Of a DNA stretch of 64,000 nucleotides, positions 1 to 8,594 are shown piece after piece. This DNA comes from Streptomyces sp. CHD11 (GTDB taxonomy: Bacteria; Actinomycetota; Actinomycetes; Streptomycetales; Streptomycetaceae). The translations under genes and the position numbers were made by a program. Location of the stretch: assembly GCF_018638295.1 (NCBI RefSeq), contig NZ_JABTTS010000029.1:191427-255426 (forward strand). Reading direction: 5' to 3'. Under the pieces are notes generated by a model. That model did no database searches and was not told the origin of the DNA. It saw only the letters and a program-made list of their open reading frames with translations. Position 1 is the stretch's first letter. Each line of letters starts with the position of its first letter.

Positions 1-2
1 CG

Positions 3-33
<31 letters not shown>

Positions 34-93
34 CCGCGAGTAGGGTCGTGCACGTTCGTCGTGCGGGTGCGTCGTGGTGGGAAGGGTGCGGAA

Positions 94-1431
94 GTGAAGC
101 TGACGATTCTGGGCGGCGGAGGCTTCCGCGTACCGCTGGTGTACGGGGCGCTGCTCGGGGACCACGCAGAGGGGCGGGTGACCCGGGTCGCGCTGCACGA
201 CGTGGACGCGGGCCGGCTGGCCGCGATCACCCGGGTGCTGGCCGAGCAGGCCGACAGGGTGCCCGACGCCCCCGAGGTGACCTGGACCACCGACCTCGAC
301 GAGGCGCTGCGCGGCGCCGACTTCGTCTTCTCGGCGATCCGCGTCGGCGGTCTGGAGGGCAGGGCGCACGACGAGCGGGTCGCCCTCGGCGAGGGCGTGC
401 TCGGCCAGGAGACGGTCGGCGCCGGCGGCATCGCCTACGGGCTGCGCACCGTGCCCGTCGCCCTGGACATCGCCCGCCGGGTGGCCCGCCTCGCCCCCGA
501 CGCCTGGGTCATCAACTTCACCAACCCGGCCGGGCTGGTCACCGAGGCGATGTCCCGCCACCTCGGGGACCGCGTCATCGGCATCTGCGACTCACCGGTC
601 GGCCTCGGCCGCCGTATCGCCCGGGTGCTCGGCGCGCGGCCGGAGGAGGCGTACATCGACTACGCCGGTCTCAACCACCTCGGCTGGGTGCGCGGCCTGC
701 GGATCGCCGGCCGCGACGAACTCCCCCGCCTGCTCGCCGACCCCGCGCTGCTCGGCTCCTTCGAGGAGGGCAGACTCTTCGGCGCCGACTGGCTGCGGTC
801 CCTGGGCGCGATCCCCAACGAGTACCTGCACTACTACTACTTCAACCGGGAGACCGTGGACGCATACCGGCGGGCCGAGCGGACGCGGGGCTCCTTCCTG
901 CACGACCAGCAGACCCGCTTCTACGCCGGGACGCGCGACCGGGATGTCTCCGCACTGGCCCTGTGGGACCGCACCCGCGCCGAACGCGAGGCCACCTACA
1001 TGGCCGAGAACCGGGAGACCGCGGGGGCGGGTGAACGGGAGGCGGACGACCTGTCCGGCGGCTACGAGAAGGTGGCCCTCGCCCTGATGCGCGCCATCGC
1101 CCGCGACGAGCGCACCACCCTGATCCTCAACGTCAGGGGAGGCGGCGTCCTGGCACCACTGGACGCGGAGGCCGTGGTCGAGGTGCCCTGCCTGGTGGAC
1201 GCCAACGGCGCGCACCCCGTCTCCGTCGACCCGCTGCCCGGTCACGCCACCGGGCTGGTCTGCGCCGTCAAGGCCGTGGAACGCGAGGTGCTGGCCGCGG
1301 CCCGGTCGGGCTCCCGCGCGAGGGCGGTCAAGGCATTCGCCCTGCACCCGCTCGTCGACTCGGTGACCGTGGCCCGCCGTCTCGTCGACGGCTACACCGC
1401 CGTCCACCCCGGCCTCGCCTACCTCGCATAG
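94..1431 (+). CDS. GH4-family 6-phospho-glycosidase / alpha-glucosidase
   Basis: A 445-aa cytosolic enzyme of glycoside hydrolase family 4, which cleaves (phospho)glucosides by an NAD- and divalent-metal-dependent redox-elimination mechanism. The N-terminal Rossmann motif GGGGFRVP binds NAD. The family blocks NFTNPAG, GICDSPVG (metal-binding Cys) and LNHLGW (metal-binding His) are all visible. Length is normal for the family. The GTG at 94 is preferred over the upstream GTG at 61 because GGGAAGGG lies about 8 nt before it. The left neighbour is outside the window, so the sugar cannot be deduced; 6-phospho-beta-glucosidase is the usual annotation for actinobacterial members. Confidence 0.9.
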   Translation: MKLTILGGGGFRVPLVYGALLGDHAEGRVTRVALHDVDAGRLAAITRVLAEQADRVPDAPEVTWTTDLDEALRGADFVFSAIRVGGLEGRAHDERVALGEGVLGQETVGAGGIAYGLRTVPVALDIARRVARLAPDAWVINFTNPAGLVTEAMSRHLGDRVIGICDSPVGLGRRIARVLGARPEEAYIDYAGLNHLGWVRGLRIAGRDELPRLLADPALLGSFEEGRLFGADWLRSLGAIPNEYLHYYYFNRETVDAYRRAERTRGSFLHDQQTRFYAGTRDRDVSALALWDRTRAEREATYMAENRETAGAGEREADDLSGGYEKVALALMRAIARDERTTLILNVRGGGVLAPLDAEAVVEVPCLVDANGAHPVSVDPLPGHATGLVCAVKAVEREVLAAARSGSRARAVKAFALHPLVDSVTVARRLVDGYTAVHPGLAYLA

Positions 1432-1609
1432 CCCCGGTTCACGGCTTCGGGCCGGCCGGTCGCCCCCCGTGAAAGCGGCCGACCGACCCGAGCCCCCCGG
1501 TTCCCCCGTGATCCCCCTCAGCGGCGGCTTCCCCTGGTCGCCGACACCATCAAGAGCGCGCAGTACGGCCCCTGATACACCCCTGGCGGGAATTTCCCGG
1601 AAAAAATGC

Positions 1610-2815
1610 CTACGAGCGCCCCGCGGTCGCCGTCCACGGCTCGACGGACACCACGGACGCCGCGGTCGCCGCAGTCGTCACGGTGGCCCCGGTCGTGGCC
1701 GTGACCGCAGCCGATGGACTTGCCGGGCCCACCGGAGCCGGCCCGGCGCCCACGCCCGCCACGGACACGTCCGCACGCTGCTGCGGCAGCGACACCGGAA
1801 GCAGCGGCCGGGGACCGGACACCACCGAGTAGTCCTGGCCCAGGAACGGCGGCGCCATCTCGCCCGGGTCGTCGCCGAGCGCCAGCCGGACGGCGGCCCA
1901 CGGAGCGTTCACACCGCACAGGGACAGCTGGTGCAGGCCGCCCGCCGGCCGGGTGTTGACGTCCATCAGCACGGGCCGGTCGCCGAGCATCCGGAACTGG
2001 ATGTTCGACAGATGATGCAGACCGAAACCCTCGGCGATCCGCCGGGCCGGCTCCAGCCACCGCTCGTCCAGTGTGAAGCCACGGCGCCGGCCGTTCTTGG
2101 TGCGCCCCACGGCCAGCCGGACCCGGTTGTCGGGCCCGGTCAGACAGTCCACCGACACCTCGGGCTGCTCCAGACGCGGCATCACCAGCCAGTCCACCGG
2201 CTCCTCGGACTCCCGTACGGCGTCCAGCACCAGGCGGAGCGGCACACACGGGCCCGGGAAGCCGTTCAGCTGCGCGAGCGAGAACGGATCGCGCGTGATC
2301 ATGCGGAAGCCGACCCCGCCCGCACCCGACGCGGGCTTGAAGCACGCCCGATGGCCACCGTCCTCCAGCTCACCGACCGCCGTGACGAGTTCCTCCGCGC
2401 TCCGCACCCGCCACCACGGCGGTACGGGCACCCCGATCGCCTGGACCGCCTCGTAGGCGATGACCTTGTCGTGGAACACGGCCACCGCCTCGGGCGGCGG
2501 CGCCATCAGTGCCGTACCGACCGCCTCGAACTCGGCGCGGTGCGCCACGATCGCCGCCTGGTGCAGCCGCGGGACGAACACATCGATACCGCGCCGCTCG
2601 CACTGGGTGAGCGCGTACTCGACGTACGCCGCCGGGGACAGGCCCTCCGGCTCCAGTTCGGCGGTGTCGGCGGCGGCCAGCACGGGAGAGTCGGGGTCCC
2701 CGTGGGTGGCATGGATCTCGACGGCCCGGTCACTGGGATTTCGCCTCAGCTGATCCATGAAGAACACGTTCTCCGCGTACGTGCGGTTGAGCCAGACGCG
2801 TACGCGAGAGACCAT
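1610..2815 (-). CDS. ATP-grasp domain protein
   Basis: A 401-aa protein with an ATP-grasp fold, which in this superfamily joins a carboxylate to an amine or thiol through an acyl-phosphate. Visible features are the lid-like segment CFKPASGAGGVGF near residue 170 and the metal-binding end DVNTRP near residue 305. The first 110 residues form the usual pre-ATP-grasp domain. The last 50 residues are Ala/Thr/Val-rich low complexity and probably unstructured. It is divergent from the metallophosphoesterase and PPTase genes with a 235-bp spacer. The substrate is not recognisable, and the gene is too small for carbamoyl-phosphate synthase or biotin carboxylase. Confidence 0.85.
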   Translation of the reverse strand: MVSRVRVWLNRTYAENVFFMDQLRRNPSDRAVEIHATHGDPDSPVLAAADTAELEPEGLSPAAYVEYALTQCERRGIDVFVPRLHQAAIVAHRAEFEAVGTALMAPPPEAVAVFHDKVIAYEAVQAIGVPVPPWWRVRSAEELVTAVGELEDGGHRACFKPASGAGGVGFRMITRDPFSLAQLNGFPGPCVPLRLVLDAVRESEEPVDWLVMPRLEQPEVSVDCLTGPDNRVRLAVGRTKNGRRRGFTLDERWLEPARRIAEGFGLHHLSNIQFRMLGDRPVLMDVNTRPAGGLHQLSLCGVNAPWAAVRLALGDDPGEMAPPFLGQDYSVVSGPRPLLPVSLPQQRADVSVAGVGAGPAPVGPASPSAAVTATTGATVTTAATAASVVSVEPWTATAGRS

Positions 2816-3050
2816 GCAGGCCGCCCTTTCGGGTTTGGCGGGCAGGGCTCAGCGGCCCGTTGCCCGGGCAGACGTAAGGAGGGTCACCAAACCGCCCGGT
2901 GCGAAGGGCGCTTCACGGCGGTGGTGTCGGGGCGATCATACGGCTTCGGCGACGGGTCCCGATACCACGTACGTCTCCCGCATGTCGCTTGTTCCGACGG
3001 CGCCGATGTGATCTCGTGGACGCGTTCGGGGACGGGTGGAGGGACAACGC

Positions 3051-3938
3051 GTGATGTCGGGGACGCACCGCAGCGGACAGATGTGGGCCATCAGTGACCT
3101 GCATATCGGGTACGCCGAGAACCGGGCCCTGATCGAAGGCATGCGGCCCGAGTCGGACGAGGACTGGCTGCTGGTGGCCGGTGACGTCGCGGAGACCGTG
3201 GAGGACATCAGCTGGGCGCTCAAGACCCTCGCGGGCCGGTTCGCCAAGGTCGTCTGGGTTCCCGGCAACCACGAGTTGTGGACCCACCCGGTCGACGCGG
3301 TCACGCTGCGCGGCGTCGCCCGTTACGAGCACCTGGTCGAGCAGTGCCGCGACCTCGGTGTGATCACCCCGGAGGATCCCTACCCCGTCTGGGAGGGGCC
3401 CGGCGGTCCGGTAGCCGTCGCCCCCCTCTTCCTGCTGTACGACTACACGTTCCTGCCGTCCGGGTGCGCCACCAAGGACGAAGGGCTGGCGTACGCGCAC
3501 GGCACCGGAGTCGTCTGCACCGACGAGAGCCTGCTGCACCCCGACCCGTATCCGACCCGTGACGACTGGTGCCGGGCCAGGGTCGCCGAGACCGAGCGCC
3601 GGCTCGCCGAGGTGCCGGACGGCCTGCCGCTCGTCCTCGTCAACCACCACCCGCTGCACCGGCACCCGACGGAGGTGCTCTGGTACCCGGAGTTCGCCAT
3701 GTGGTGCGGGACCGTGCTGACCGACGACTGGCACCGCCGCTTCCCCGTGCGCACCGTGGTCTACGGCCATCTGCACATCCCCCGGACCACCTGGCGGGAC
3801 GGGGTCCGCTTCGAGGAGGTGTCGGTGGGCTACCCGCGTGAGTGGCGTACACGGGACCGGCCGCCGGGGAGGTTGCGCCGGATCGTACCGGCGGAGCCGG
3901 GAGAGTCCGGGCGTTCAGGGGAGAGGGGCGGACGATGA
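3051..3938 (+). CDS. Metallophosphoesterase
   Basis: A 295-aa calcineurin-like phosphoesterase. All metal-binding motifs are present in order: ISDLHIG (DxH), AGDVAE (GD), PGNHELW (GNHE), VNHHPLH, and the closing YGHLHIP (GHxH). The family hydrolyses phosphomonoesters or diesters with two metal ions; the substrate here is unknown. Start: GTG at 3051 sits 7 nt after GGAGGG, and the ATG at 3054 is the alternative. The stop overlaps the next start (ATGA), so it is translationally coupled to the phosphopantetheinyl transferase. This makes a role linked to the PPTase, such as acting on a carrier-protein or CoA-derived phosphate, conceivable but unproven. Confidence 0.88.
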   Translation: MMSGTHRSGQMWAISDLHIGYAENRALIEGMRPESDEDWLLVAGDVAETVEDISWALKTLAGRFAKVVWVPGNHELWTHPVDAVTLRGVARYEHLVEQCRDLGVITPEDPYPVWEGPGGPVAVAPLFLLYDYTFLPSGCATKDEGLAYAHGTGVVCTDESLLHPDPYPTRDDWCRARVAETERRLAEVPDGLPLVLVNHHPLHRHPTEVLWYPEFAMWCGTVLTDDWHRRFPVRTVVYGHLHIPRTTWRDGVRFEEVSVGYPREWRTRDRPPGRLRRIVPAEPGESGRSGERGGR

Positions 3939-4615
3939 TCGAGGAACTGCTGCCGTCGACGGTGCTCACCGTGGAGGCCTACGGTGACGAGGGCGTCGAC
4001 GCTCCGCTGTATCCCGAGGAGGAGGCGGTGGTCCGGCGGGCCGTGCTCAAGCGGCGGCGGGAGTTCACCGCCGTACGCGTCTGCGCCCGCCGCGCGATGG
4101 AGAAGCTCGGCGTGGCGCCGGGGCCCGTGCTGCCCGACGAGCGCGGTGCTCCCCTCTGGCCGGAGGGTCTGGCAGGCAGCATGACGCACTGCCAGGGGTA
4201 CTGTGCCGCAGCGCTGGTCCGCGTCGGAGAGCTGGCGTCCGTCGGTATCGACGCCGAGCCGCACGCGGCGCTGCCCGAGGGGGTGCTGACCGCCGTGGCG
4301 CTGCCCGGGGAGGTGGCGAGGATCGCCCGGCTGAGCGGGGAGGTTCCCGGCGTGCACTTCGACCGGCTGCTGTTCAGCGCGAAGGAGTCCGTCTACAAGG
4401 CGTGGTACCCGCTCACCGGGAAGTGGCTGGACTTCATGGAGGCGGACCTGGAGTTCCAGGTGGAGGACGGGGAGGGCACGCGGGGTGCCTTCCGGGCGAC
4501 GCTGCTTGTCGACGGGCCGGTGGTGGGTGGGCGCGGGGTGAACGTGTTCACCGGGCGGTGGACTGCGCGGCAGGGGCTGATCGCTACGGCGGTCACGGTG
4601 GCGCTCGCGGGGTGA
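3935..4615 (+). CDS. 4'-phosphopantetheinyl transferase
   Basis: A 226-aa Sfp/EntD-type PPTase, which moves 4'-phosphopantetheine from CoA to the serine of acyl or peptidyl carrier proteins. The diagnostic motifs are GIDAEPH (residues about 107-113, magnesium/CoA site) and FSAKESVYKAW (about 148-158, the F-S-x-K-E-x-x-x-K signature), together with MTHCQGYCAAA near residue 87. Start: the ATG at 3935 overlaps the upstream stop by 4 bp (ATGA). S. coelicolor carries a similar enzyme, SCO6673, from memory. It probably activates PKS/NRPS carrier proteins encoded elsewhere, since no such cluster is in the window. Confidence 0.93.
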   Translation: MIEELLPSTVLTVEAYGDEGVDAPLYPEEEAVVRRAVLKRRREFTAVRVCARRAMEKLGVAPGPVLPDERGAPLWPEGLAGSMTHCQGYCAAALVRVGELASVGIDAEPHAALPEGVLTAVALPGEVARIARLSGEVPGVHFDRLLFSAKESVYKAWYPLTGKWLDFMEADLEFQVEDGEGTRGAFRATLLVDGPVVGGRGVNVFTGRWTARQGLIATAVTVALAG

Positions 4616-4858
4616 GGAGCCCTTGGTGCGGGTGCGGGTGCGGGTGGGTGGGGGGCGCTCGCGCAGTTCCCCGCGCCCCTGAGGGGGGCTGAAACGGGCG
4701 TCGGCTTGTCGGATGGTGGGCGGCGTGCCGAGCGGTGGGCGTGATGCGGGTGCGGGTGGGTGGGGGCTGGTCGCGCAGTTCCCCGCCCCTGAAGTCGTGG
4801 AGGCCGGTCGTGCGGTTCCCCGCGCCGCTGAGGGCGGGGGGAACCGGGGTGGGGCTGG
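4616..4858. repeat. Streptomyces-type intergenic repeats, three degenerate copies
   Basis: The gap holds three imperfect copies of a module built around gcgcagttccccgcgcccct (about 4660-4690, 4770-4795 and 4808-4840). The first two are preceded by G-rich GGTGCGGGTGGGTGGGG runs. Similar sequences recur between convergent genes in many Streptomyces genomes. The CCCCGCGCCCCTGAGGGGGG part can fold into a hairpin and may terminate the convergent genes on each side. No ORF here is convincing. Confidence 0.7.
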
Positions 4859-5098
4859 CTAGGGTACGGGGTGCCAGGTGCGGATCAGGTGGAAGAACTT
4901 CTCCTCGTTGCCGGTCAGGCCCGCGCGGGACAGGGCGGCCTCCGCCTCGGCGAGTACGGAGGGCGGGACGAGCGGGGGCACGGGAGTGCCCGGCGGTCCC
5001 GGCCGGGTGTCGTCGAAGGCGGCGCGCACGGTGTGCAGCAGCCGTAGATAGGCCTGGACGGCGGTGCGCTCGCGGTCGGTCAGTACGGCGGTGGGCAT
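4859..5098 (-). CDS. Small hypothetical protein (79 aa)
   Basis: A 79-aa protein with no recognised domain; it reads as an amphipathic helical protein with a Pro-rich centre and a C-terminal KFFHLIRTWHPVP. Support for it being real is the ATG preceded at 9-10 nt by GGGGAGAG, good G/C third positions, and its position directly downstream of the ImmA-like peptidase gene on the same strand (151-bp gap). No function can be assigned. Confidence 0.55.
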   Translation of the reverse strand: MPTAVLTDRERTAVQAYLRLLHTVRAAFDDTRPGPPGTPVPPLVPPSVLAEAEAALSRAGLTGNEEKFFHLIRTWHPVP

Positions 5099-5249
5099 CG
5101 CTCGGCTCTCCCCGTGTCGTGGTCGTCGGTGCCACGCCCCCGCGCGGCGCGGGAGCTTGCTTCCAGCTTGCCGTCCACCACTGACAATCGGGCCGCGCCG
5201 GGCGCCGGTTCGCCCGGCCGGCGGGGCTCGCGCGCCGGAGCGCGTCCGG

Positions 5250-5807
5250 TCAGTCCCGCGGACCCAGGTAGCCGAGCGACGCCCCGATCCGACCCGCCAG
5301 GTGATCCCGCTGCACGGGTCCGCGCAGAGCCGAACCGGTCAGCCGGGTCCGGCACTTGCTGGCCAGCAGCAGGCCGAACGCCTCGGCCTCCTTCTCCTCC
5401 GCGAGATCGAAGCGGGTGCGCGCGGCGACCCGCAGGACGGTCGCCCGCAAGGCCTCCTCGTCGACCGCCGCGTCCACGAGCCGGGTCGCGGCCGCGTGCC
5501 CCGCGACACGACTGCCGCAGTGGCCCGCCTTCATGTGCCACAGCTCGTGGCCCAGGATCACCAACTGGTGGTCGGGAGCCGTGCGTTCCTCGATCACCAC
5601 GAGGTCCGAGTCCGGCATGTCGAGCCACAGTCCGCTCGCCGTCCCCGGCGGGAAGACGGCCGTACGGAACAGCACGGGCCGGCCGCGGCGCCGGCTCATT
5701 CCCTCGCACAGGGCCGCGTACAGATCGGCCGGCCGCGCCGGGAGGGGAAGCGTCAGCTCCGCGACCAGCTCGCCGCACAGACGGCGCATTTCCCTACCGA
5801 TGCCCAC
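5250..5807 (-). CDS. ImmA/IrrE-type metallopeptidase (toxin-like partner)
   Basis: A 185-aa protein with the zinc-peptidase motif HELWHMKAGH (HExxH, about residue 87). This family includes ImmA and IrrE, which cleave or inactivate partner XRE repressors. In Streptomyces such genes often sit beside an XRE gene and are annotated as the toxin component of a toxin-antitoxin pair. It starts 13 bp after the XRE gene stops, so the two are co-transcribed with the regulator first. Likely role: stress- or signal-triggered proteolysis of the XRE repressor. Toxicity is not shown by sequence. Confidence 0.8.
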   Translation of the reverse strand: MGIGREMRRLCGELVAELTLPLPARPADLYAALCEGMSRRRGRPVLFRTAVFPPGTASGLWLDMPDSDLVVIEERTAPDHQLVILGHELWHMKAGHCGSRVAGHAAATRLVDAAVDEEALRATVLRVAARTRFDLAEEKEAEAFGLLLASKCRTRLTGSALRGPVQRDHLAGRIGASLGYLGPRD

Positions 5808-5820
5808 AGCTCTCCCCGGG

Positions 5821-6477
5821 TCAGGACTTGGGCCGCTGGACGCTCTCCAGGAGCATGTCCAGCCACTCCGCGACCTTGTCGCGGTGCTGGTCGGTGGGCA
5901 GTTGCGCGGCCCGCCAGGCGATGCCGCGCACCCCGTGGTCCTGGAGCAGCCGCTCCAGCGGGTCGTCGGCCACCGCCGCCGCCTTGCGCTCCCGGTCCGC
6001 GAGCTTCTGCAGCAGTTCCTGCTCGATGTGCTGGAGCGCGCTCGTCAGGGCCTCGGGATCCTCCGCCGTGAGGAAACCGGCGTGCACCCGGAAGAACCGC
6101 TGGATGGCGTCGCAGTGCTCCATGGTGGGCCGCCGGTCACCGTTGATCAGCGCGCCCGCCTGCTGCCGGGACATGCCCGCCCCGTCGGCGATCTCCTGCT
6201 GGGTGCAGCGGCGGCCGTTCGGCTTCAGACGGGTGCGGCGCAGCAGGTCCAGCCGCTGCACGAACCGGGCCTGCACATCGGGCTCGCCCGCCGGCCGTCC
6301 GCTCAGCAGCGCCCTGACGACGGGCTCCGGGACCCCGGAGGCGACGGACAGCCGGCCGACGTCGAACACCTCGGAATGCGCCACACCGAGCCGGTCGGCG
6401 AGTGCGGTGACGCGGGCGACGACGGCCGGCAACGCGGCCGTCGGCGCGGTGTCCGGACCCTCGAAGCCACCCGTCAC
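5821..6477 (-). CDS. XRE-family transcriptional regulator
   Basis: A 218-aa regulator with a helix-turn-helix in the middle (CTQQEIADGAGMSRQQAGAL, about residues 97-116) and an acidic helical C-terminal half. Start: GTG at 6477 is chosen because AGGAG lies 8-9 nt upstream; the longer frame to 6579 has no supporting site. It is followed by the ImmA-like peptidase gene, and the pair is divergent from the MmyB-like gene. It probably represses its own operon through the palindrome in the divergent spacer. Confidence 0.82.
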   Translation of the reverse strand: MTGGFEGPDTAPTAALPAVVARVTALADRLGVAHSEVFDVGRLSVASGVPEPVVRALLSGRPAGEPDVQARFVQRLDLLRRTRLKPNGRRCTQQEIADGAGMSRQQAGALINGDRRPTMEHCDAIQRFFRVHAGFLTAEDPEALTSALQHIEQELLQKLADRERKAAAVADDPLERLLQDHGVRGIAWRAAQLPTDQHRDKVAEWLDMLLESVQRPKS

Positions 6478-6573
6478 CGAAAGATCTCCTACGTCTCTCA
6501 CAGGCTTCTCACAAGCGATTGCCGTGAACCTCACGGAGACTATCCGGTGCTTCGAACTCACATCCAGGTCTCG

Positions 6574-6585
6574 CCACAACTGTGG
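6574..6585. promoter_or_regulatory. Palindrome in XRE/MmyB divergent spacer
   Basis: CCACAACTGTGG is a 10/12 dyad, flanked by G and C that also pair, in the 222-bp spacer between the divergent XRE and MmyB-like genes. A second inverted pair, GTCAAC (6598-6603) and GTTGAC (6623-6628), brackets a segment and includes TTGACA-like -35 boxes facing each way. Either dyad could be the XRE operator; no binding data are available. Confidence 0.4.
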
Positions 6586-6699
6586 CCAATTTCAGCCGTC
6601 AACCGTGGTGGAATGCCACGATAGTTGACATGCCGCACGTCCGGGCACCAGGATCGGGGCCCGCGTCAGGGCCGCACAGGCAAGAGGGGTGACCTCCCG

Positions 6700-7362
6700 A
6701 TGGCATTTCAGGCAGAGGGGCAGCGGCCGGACCCACGGCCCGGCCCCGGGACTCCCGAGGCGGAGGCCTATCTGCGGGATTACGCCACGCTGCTGGAGGC
6801 GGCCCCCTTCCCCTCCCTGGTGGTGGACCACCGCTGGGACGTGCTGCTCACCAACACTGCTTTCCGGACACTTTTCCAGGACGTCGAGCCACACCCGACG
6901 GCCCTGCCCGTCGACAACTTCCTCCGGTTCGTCCTCTTCCACCCGGACGCCGCCACCGTCCTCGGTGACCACGAGTCCAGCTGGTGCCTGCCGATGCTGG
7001 CCCACTTCGCCAAGACCGTCGAGCGCCACGGCCACGACCACGGACTGCAGGCCATCCGCCATGACATCGCCCAGGACCCGATCATGGAGGCCGCCTACCG
7101 GCACGGGCTGCCGCACTGGCTCCGGTCCGTCGGGGAGCGGGCCGCCGAACAGGACGGCGCCGTACGGCCGCTGCTGCACCCCGACCCGCGCTGGGGCGCC
7201 ACGGACTGCCGCATCGTCGTCGAGACGACCGACACCCTCCGGGACATGGGCTGCGCCCGGCTGACCCTCGTCCTGCGCGAGATCCGGCGTCCCCCGGCCC
7301 GCCGCCGCCGCAGGGCCCACCGTGCCGTCTCCCACCTCCGGGTCGTCCACGCCGCCGACTGA
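6700..7362 (+). CDS. MmyB-like ligand-binding (PAS-like) protein
   Basis: A 220-aa protein resembling the C-terminal ligand-binding domain of MmyB/XRE-type Streptomyces regulators: residues 35-60 (FPSLVVDHRWDVLLTNTAF) match the PAS-like core, and the rest follows that family. The usual N-terminal helix-turn-helix is missing, so it is either a stand-alone sensor or a regulator that works with another HTH protein, possibly the divergent XRE protein. Start: ATG at 6700 follows AGAGGGG at about 10 nt. The C-terminus is Arg-rich. In MmyB homologues this domain can bind fatty acids, which is family knowledge and not visible here. Confidence 0.75.
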   Translation: MAFQAEGQRPDPRPGPGTPEAEAYLRDYATLLEAAPFPSLVVDHRWDVLLTNTAFRTLFQDVEPHPTALPVDNFLRFVLFHPDAATVLGDHESSWCLPMLAHFAKTVERHGHDHGLQAIRHDIAQDPIMEAAYRHGLPHWLRSVGERAAEQDGAVRPLLHPDPRWGATDCRIVVETTDTLRDMGCARLTLVLREIRRPPARRRRRAHRAVSHLRVVHAAD

Positions 7363-7407
7363 GGACGGCCCCGTCCGGCCTTGTCCGCACTGTTCCCCGC
7401 AGATGTG

Positions 7408-7423
7408 CTGTGTGACATAGTAC
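7408..7423 (+). promoter_or_regulatory. Putative operator/-10 of hydroxyproline operon
   Basis: CTGTGTGACATAG (7408-7420) is a near-perfect dyad with half-sites CT-TGT and ACA-AG, the general form bound by FCD-type GntR regulators. It overlaps a -10-like TAGTAC (7418-7423) only four bases before the GTG at 7428. The mRNA would thus be nearly leaderless and a bound repressor would block polymerase. The likely regulator is the GntR protein encoded at the operon's end. Confidence 0.5.
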
Positions 7424-7427
7424 TGCT

Positions 7428-8594
7428 GTGAGCGAGCCGCTGACCTGCGATGTCGTGGTGGTGGGTGCCGGGATGGCGGGCGCCGCCTGCGCCCTGTACG
7501 CGGCCCGGGCGGGCCTGGACGTCGCCGTCGTGGACCGGGGCCGCGTGGCCGGCGGAACCACCGGCGCGGGTGAGGGAAACATCCTCGTCTCCGACAAGGC
7601 ACCCGGCCCTGAACTCGAACTGGCTCTACTTTCACGCCGGTTGTGGGCAGAAGTGGCTCAGGAACTGGGCCCGGCGGTGGAGTACGAGGCCAAGGGCGGA
7701 CTCGTCGTCGCCGGGACATCCGAAGCCCTGGACGGGCTGCGGACGTTCGCGGACGCACAGCGGGCCGCCGGGGTGGCGGCCGATCCGGTCCCCGCGGACC
7801 GGCTCCACGACCTCGAACCGCGTCTGGCGCCCGGTCTCGCGGGCGGAGTCCACTACCCGCAGGACGCGCAGGTGATGCCCGCCCTGGCCGCCGCCCACCT
7901 GCTGCGCGCCTCCGGGGCCCGGCTGCTCACCGGCCGCGAGGTGACGGAGGTCCTGCGCACCCCCGCCGGCACGGTACGGGGGGTGCGCACCGACCGCGGC
8001 GATCTCCACGCCCCCGCCGTGGTCAACGCGGCAGGCCCCTGGGGCGGCGAACTCGCCGAACGCGCCGGGGTGTTCCTGCCCGTCCTGCCCCGACGGGGTT
8101 TCGTGCTGGTCACCGAGCCACTGCCACCCCGTATCCGGCACAAGGTGTACGCCGCCGACTACGTGGCCGACGTCGCCGGTGACTCCACCGCGCTGACGAC
8201 CTCCCCGGTGGTGGAGGGAACGGCCGCGGGTCCGGTGCTGATCGGCGCCAGCCGGGAAAGGGTCGGCTTCGACCGGTCCCTGTCCCTGCCGGCCGTACGG
8301 GCTCTGGCGGCGGGCGCGACCCGCCTGTTCCCGTTTCTCTCCGGCATCCGGGCCCTGCGCGCCTACGCGGGCTTCAGGCCCTACCTTCCCGACCACCTCC
8401 CCGCGATCGGGCCCGACCCCCGGGCACCGGGCCTGTTCCACGCCTGCGGTCACGAGGGCGCGGGTATCGGGCTGGCCACCGGCACCGGCCTGTTGATCGC
8501 CCAGGCGCTGACCGGACACACACCGGACCTGGACCTCGCACCGCTGCGTCCGGACCGCTTTCCCGACCGCTTCGAGGCAGAGGAGACCGAGTGA
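7428..8594 (+). CDS. FAD-dependent D-hydroxyproline dehydrogenase, catalytic subunit
   Basis: A 388-aa DadA/glycine-oxidase-type flavoenzyme. The dinucleotide motif VVVGAGMAGAACALYAARAG lies at residues 10-29, and CGHEGAGIGLATGTG near residue 345 is the typical C-terminal FAD contact. With the next two gene products it should form the three-subunit oxidase/dehydrogenase that converts cis-4-hydroxy-D-proline to pyrroline-4-hydroxy-2-carboxylate, as in the LhpBEF complex of pseudomonads. It is the first gene of the operon and overlaps the next by GTGA. The substrate is inferred from the neighbouring epimerase and deaminase genes; sarcosine or other D-amino acids are alternatives. Confidence 0.85.
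   Translation: MSEPLTCDVVVVGAGMAGAACALYAARAGLDVAVVDRGRVAGGTTGAGEGNILVSDKAPGPELELALLSRRLWAEVAQELGPAVEYEAKGGLVVAGTSEALDGLRTFADAQRAAGVAADPVPADRLHDLEPRLAPGLAGGVHYPQDAQVMPALAAAHLLRASGARLLTGREVTEVLRTPAGTVRGVRTDRGDLHAPAVVNAAGPWGGELAERAGVFLPVLPRRGFVLVTEPLPPRIRHKVYAADYVADVAGDSTALTTSPVVEGTAAGPVLIGASRERVGFDRSLSLPAVRALAAGATRLFPFLSGIRALRAYAGFRPYLPDHLPAIGPDPRAPGLFHACGHEGAGIGLATGTGLLIAQALTGHTPDLDLAPLRPDRFPDRFEAEETE

Noticed and set aside
1583..1606. Hairpin GGGAATTTCCC followed by six A as terminator of the ATP-grasp gene
   Set aside because: On the relevant minus strand the T-run comes before the short stem, not after it, and the stem is only about 5 bp.
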